A stretch of 64,000 nt of DNA from Dendrobium chrysotoxum (taxonomy: Eukaryota; Streptophyta; Magnoliopsida; Asparagales; Orchidaceae), in NCBI GenBank assembly GCA_019925795.1, contig CM034311.1:19032231-19096230 (forward strand). Direction: 5' to 3'. The translations under genes were made by a program, and so were the position numbers. The notes under the pieces were generated by a model. That model did not search any database, was not told where the DNA came from, and saw only the letters and a program-made list of their open reading frames with translations. Shown here piece by piece: positions 63,235 to 64,000 of this stretch (positions within the stretch are counted from its first letter, which is position 1; each line of letters begins with the position of its first letter).

Positions 63235-63848
63235 CTATGATGCAGAGACACGTACACGACGACACGGATACGACACGACACGGACACGGGATACGTCAAT
63301 TATTGAAAATATAGGATACGGATACGGGTTGGACACGATATTATAGTTTTTATATTTTAAAAATAGTATATAAAAATTAAATAAACATAATTTTAAAAGT
63401 AATTTAGAAATAATAAATCATTTAACTAGAATTTGTGCTTAAAATGATTAATATTAGGAAGTCGGGCGTCAATGTCATTTATCAATCATCAAGAGAGGAG
63501 ATGAAAATATCTTCACTGCCAAAGAGAAATGAAAATGAGAATATTTGATGAATGGGGTATTAAGTGCGGGCGATTGACTTGGTGTTGTGGATAGAAAATA
63601 AGAAATTTAGTTTTTATATTTTAAATAAGTAAAAATTTTAAATACAAGAAATTATATTTTTAAAAAATTCATAAAATATTTAAGATATGCGTGTCGGACA
63701 CGCGTGTCCAATTTGTATTTAATATTTTTTTAATCGAACACATTTTCGGTGTGTCCGACACATGTCAGAGGAGTGTCGTACGTGTGTCGTGTTGGATACG
63801 TGTCAGACACTGCACGCCTCTTTGAGGAGAAGTGTCGGTGCATCATAG
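63235..63848. mobile_element. Non-autonomous element with CTATGATGCA termini and 8-bp TSD
   Basis: 614 bp. The left end reads CTATGATGCAGAGACACG and the right end reads GTGTCGGTGCATCATAG, so the termini are inverted repeats. Flanks gtgctcaa (63227-63234) and gtgctcga (63849-63856) agree at seven of eight positions. The outer 70-120 bp of each side consist of gacacg/cgtgtc words, and the middle is AT-rich. The 8-bp TSD suggests a hAT-related MITE. It lies in the RRP12-like intron upstream of the visible exons. Confidence 0.8.
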
Positions 63849-63856
63849 GTGCTCGA

Positions 63857-64000
63857 ATGAACATATTGATGATTTGAGAAATATTTTACTTTCGTATTCT
63901 TTGTTTTTTTTATGAGTTTATTAACTTATTTTGGCATAAGCATGCCTATGATGATGAGAGCAAGTTGTGTTCTCTAATATTTATTTTGAATCAATTGGTT
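63857..64000. other. Intron sequence to the window edge
   Basis: No feature seen. The RRP12-like gene should continue beyond the edge. Confidence 0.5.

Overview
The window is nuclear DNA of a flowering plant. Genes are sparse, introns follow GT-AG rules, and Ty1/copia, Ty3/gypsy, hAT and LINE remnants are nested in each other. I cannot name the species.

One cellular gene is supported: the 3' part of an RRP12-like ribosome-biogenesis gene on the minus strand. I can place eleven phase-consistent exons between 62503 and 6773. Together they encode 538 residues plus a stop; the 5' exons lie beyond the right edge. The exons total 1617 bp in a span of 55.7 kb, about 2.9 percent. Four introns are huge (9.0, 10.5, 21.8 and 11.2 kb), and most of the window is transposon debris inside them.

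Layout from left to right. 1-6.7 kb is downstream of the gene and holds a degenerate copia element (636-4097) and LTR-like repeats. 6.8-9.2 kb holds the last five exons. The 9.2-20.4 kb intron carries a dead hAT transposase, LTR-like sequence and a LINE 3' end. The 20.5-42.3 kb intron carries a GC-rich non-autonomous hAT element (23458-24143), a 2.1 kb solo LTR (25761-27896), and a truncated copia element (28.5-34.9 kb). A head-to-head composite of short LTR elements (29156-31791) interrupts the gag region of that copia element. The 42.4-52.8 kb intron holds a long-TIR element and several tandem duplications. The 53.3-62.3 kb intron is mostly a minus-strand Ty3/gypsy element (53543-61181, TSD TTAGC).

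Inside that gypsy element is the most unusual object: a 4.5 kb near-palindrome (55752-60266). It has two diverged arms of about 2.1 kb, TG...CA termini and a 5-bp target duplication (ATAGA). TATA boxes near its centre face outward. The structure looks like two LTR halves joined back to back and inserted by a retroviral-type integrase. I do not recognise it as a described element class.

Coordinates of exons and of elements with TSDs were read base by base. Boundaries of degenerate repeats are approximate.
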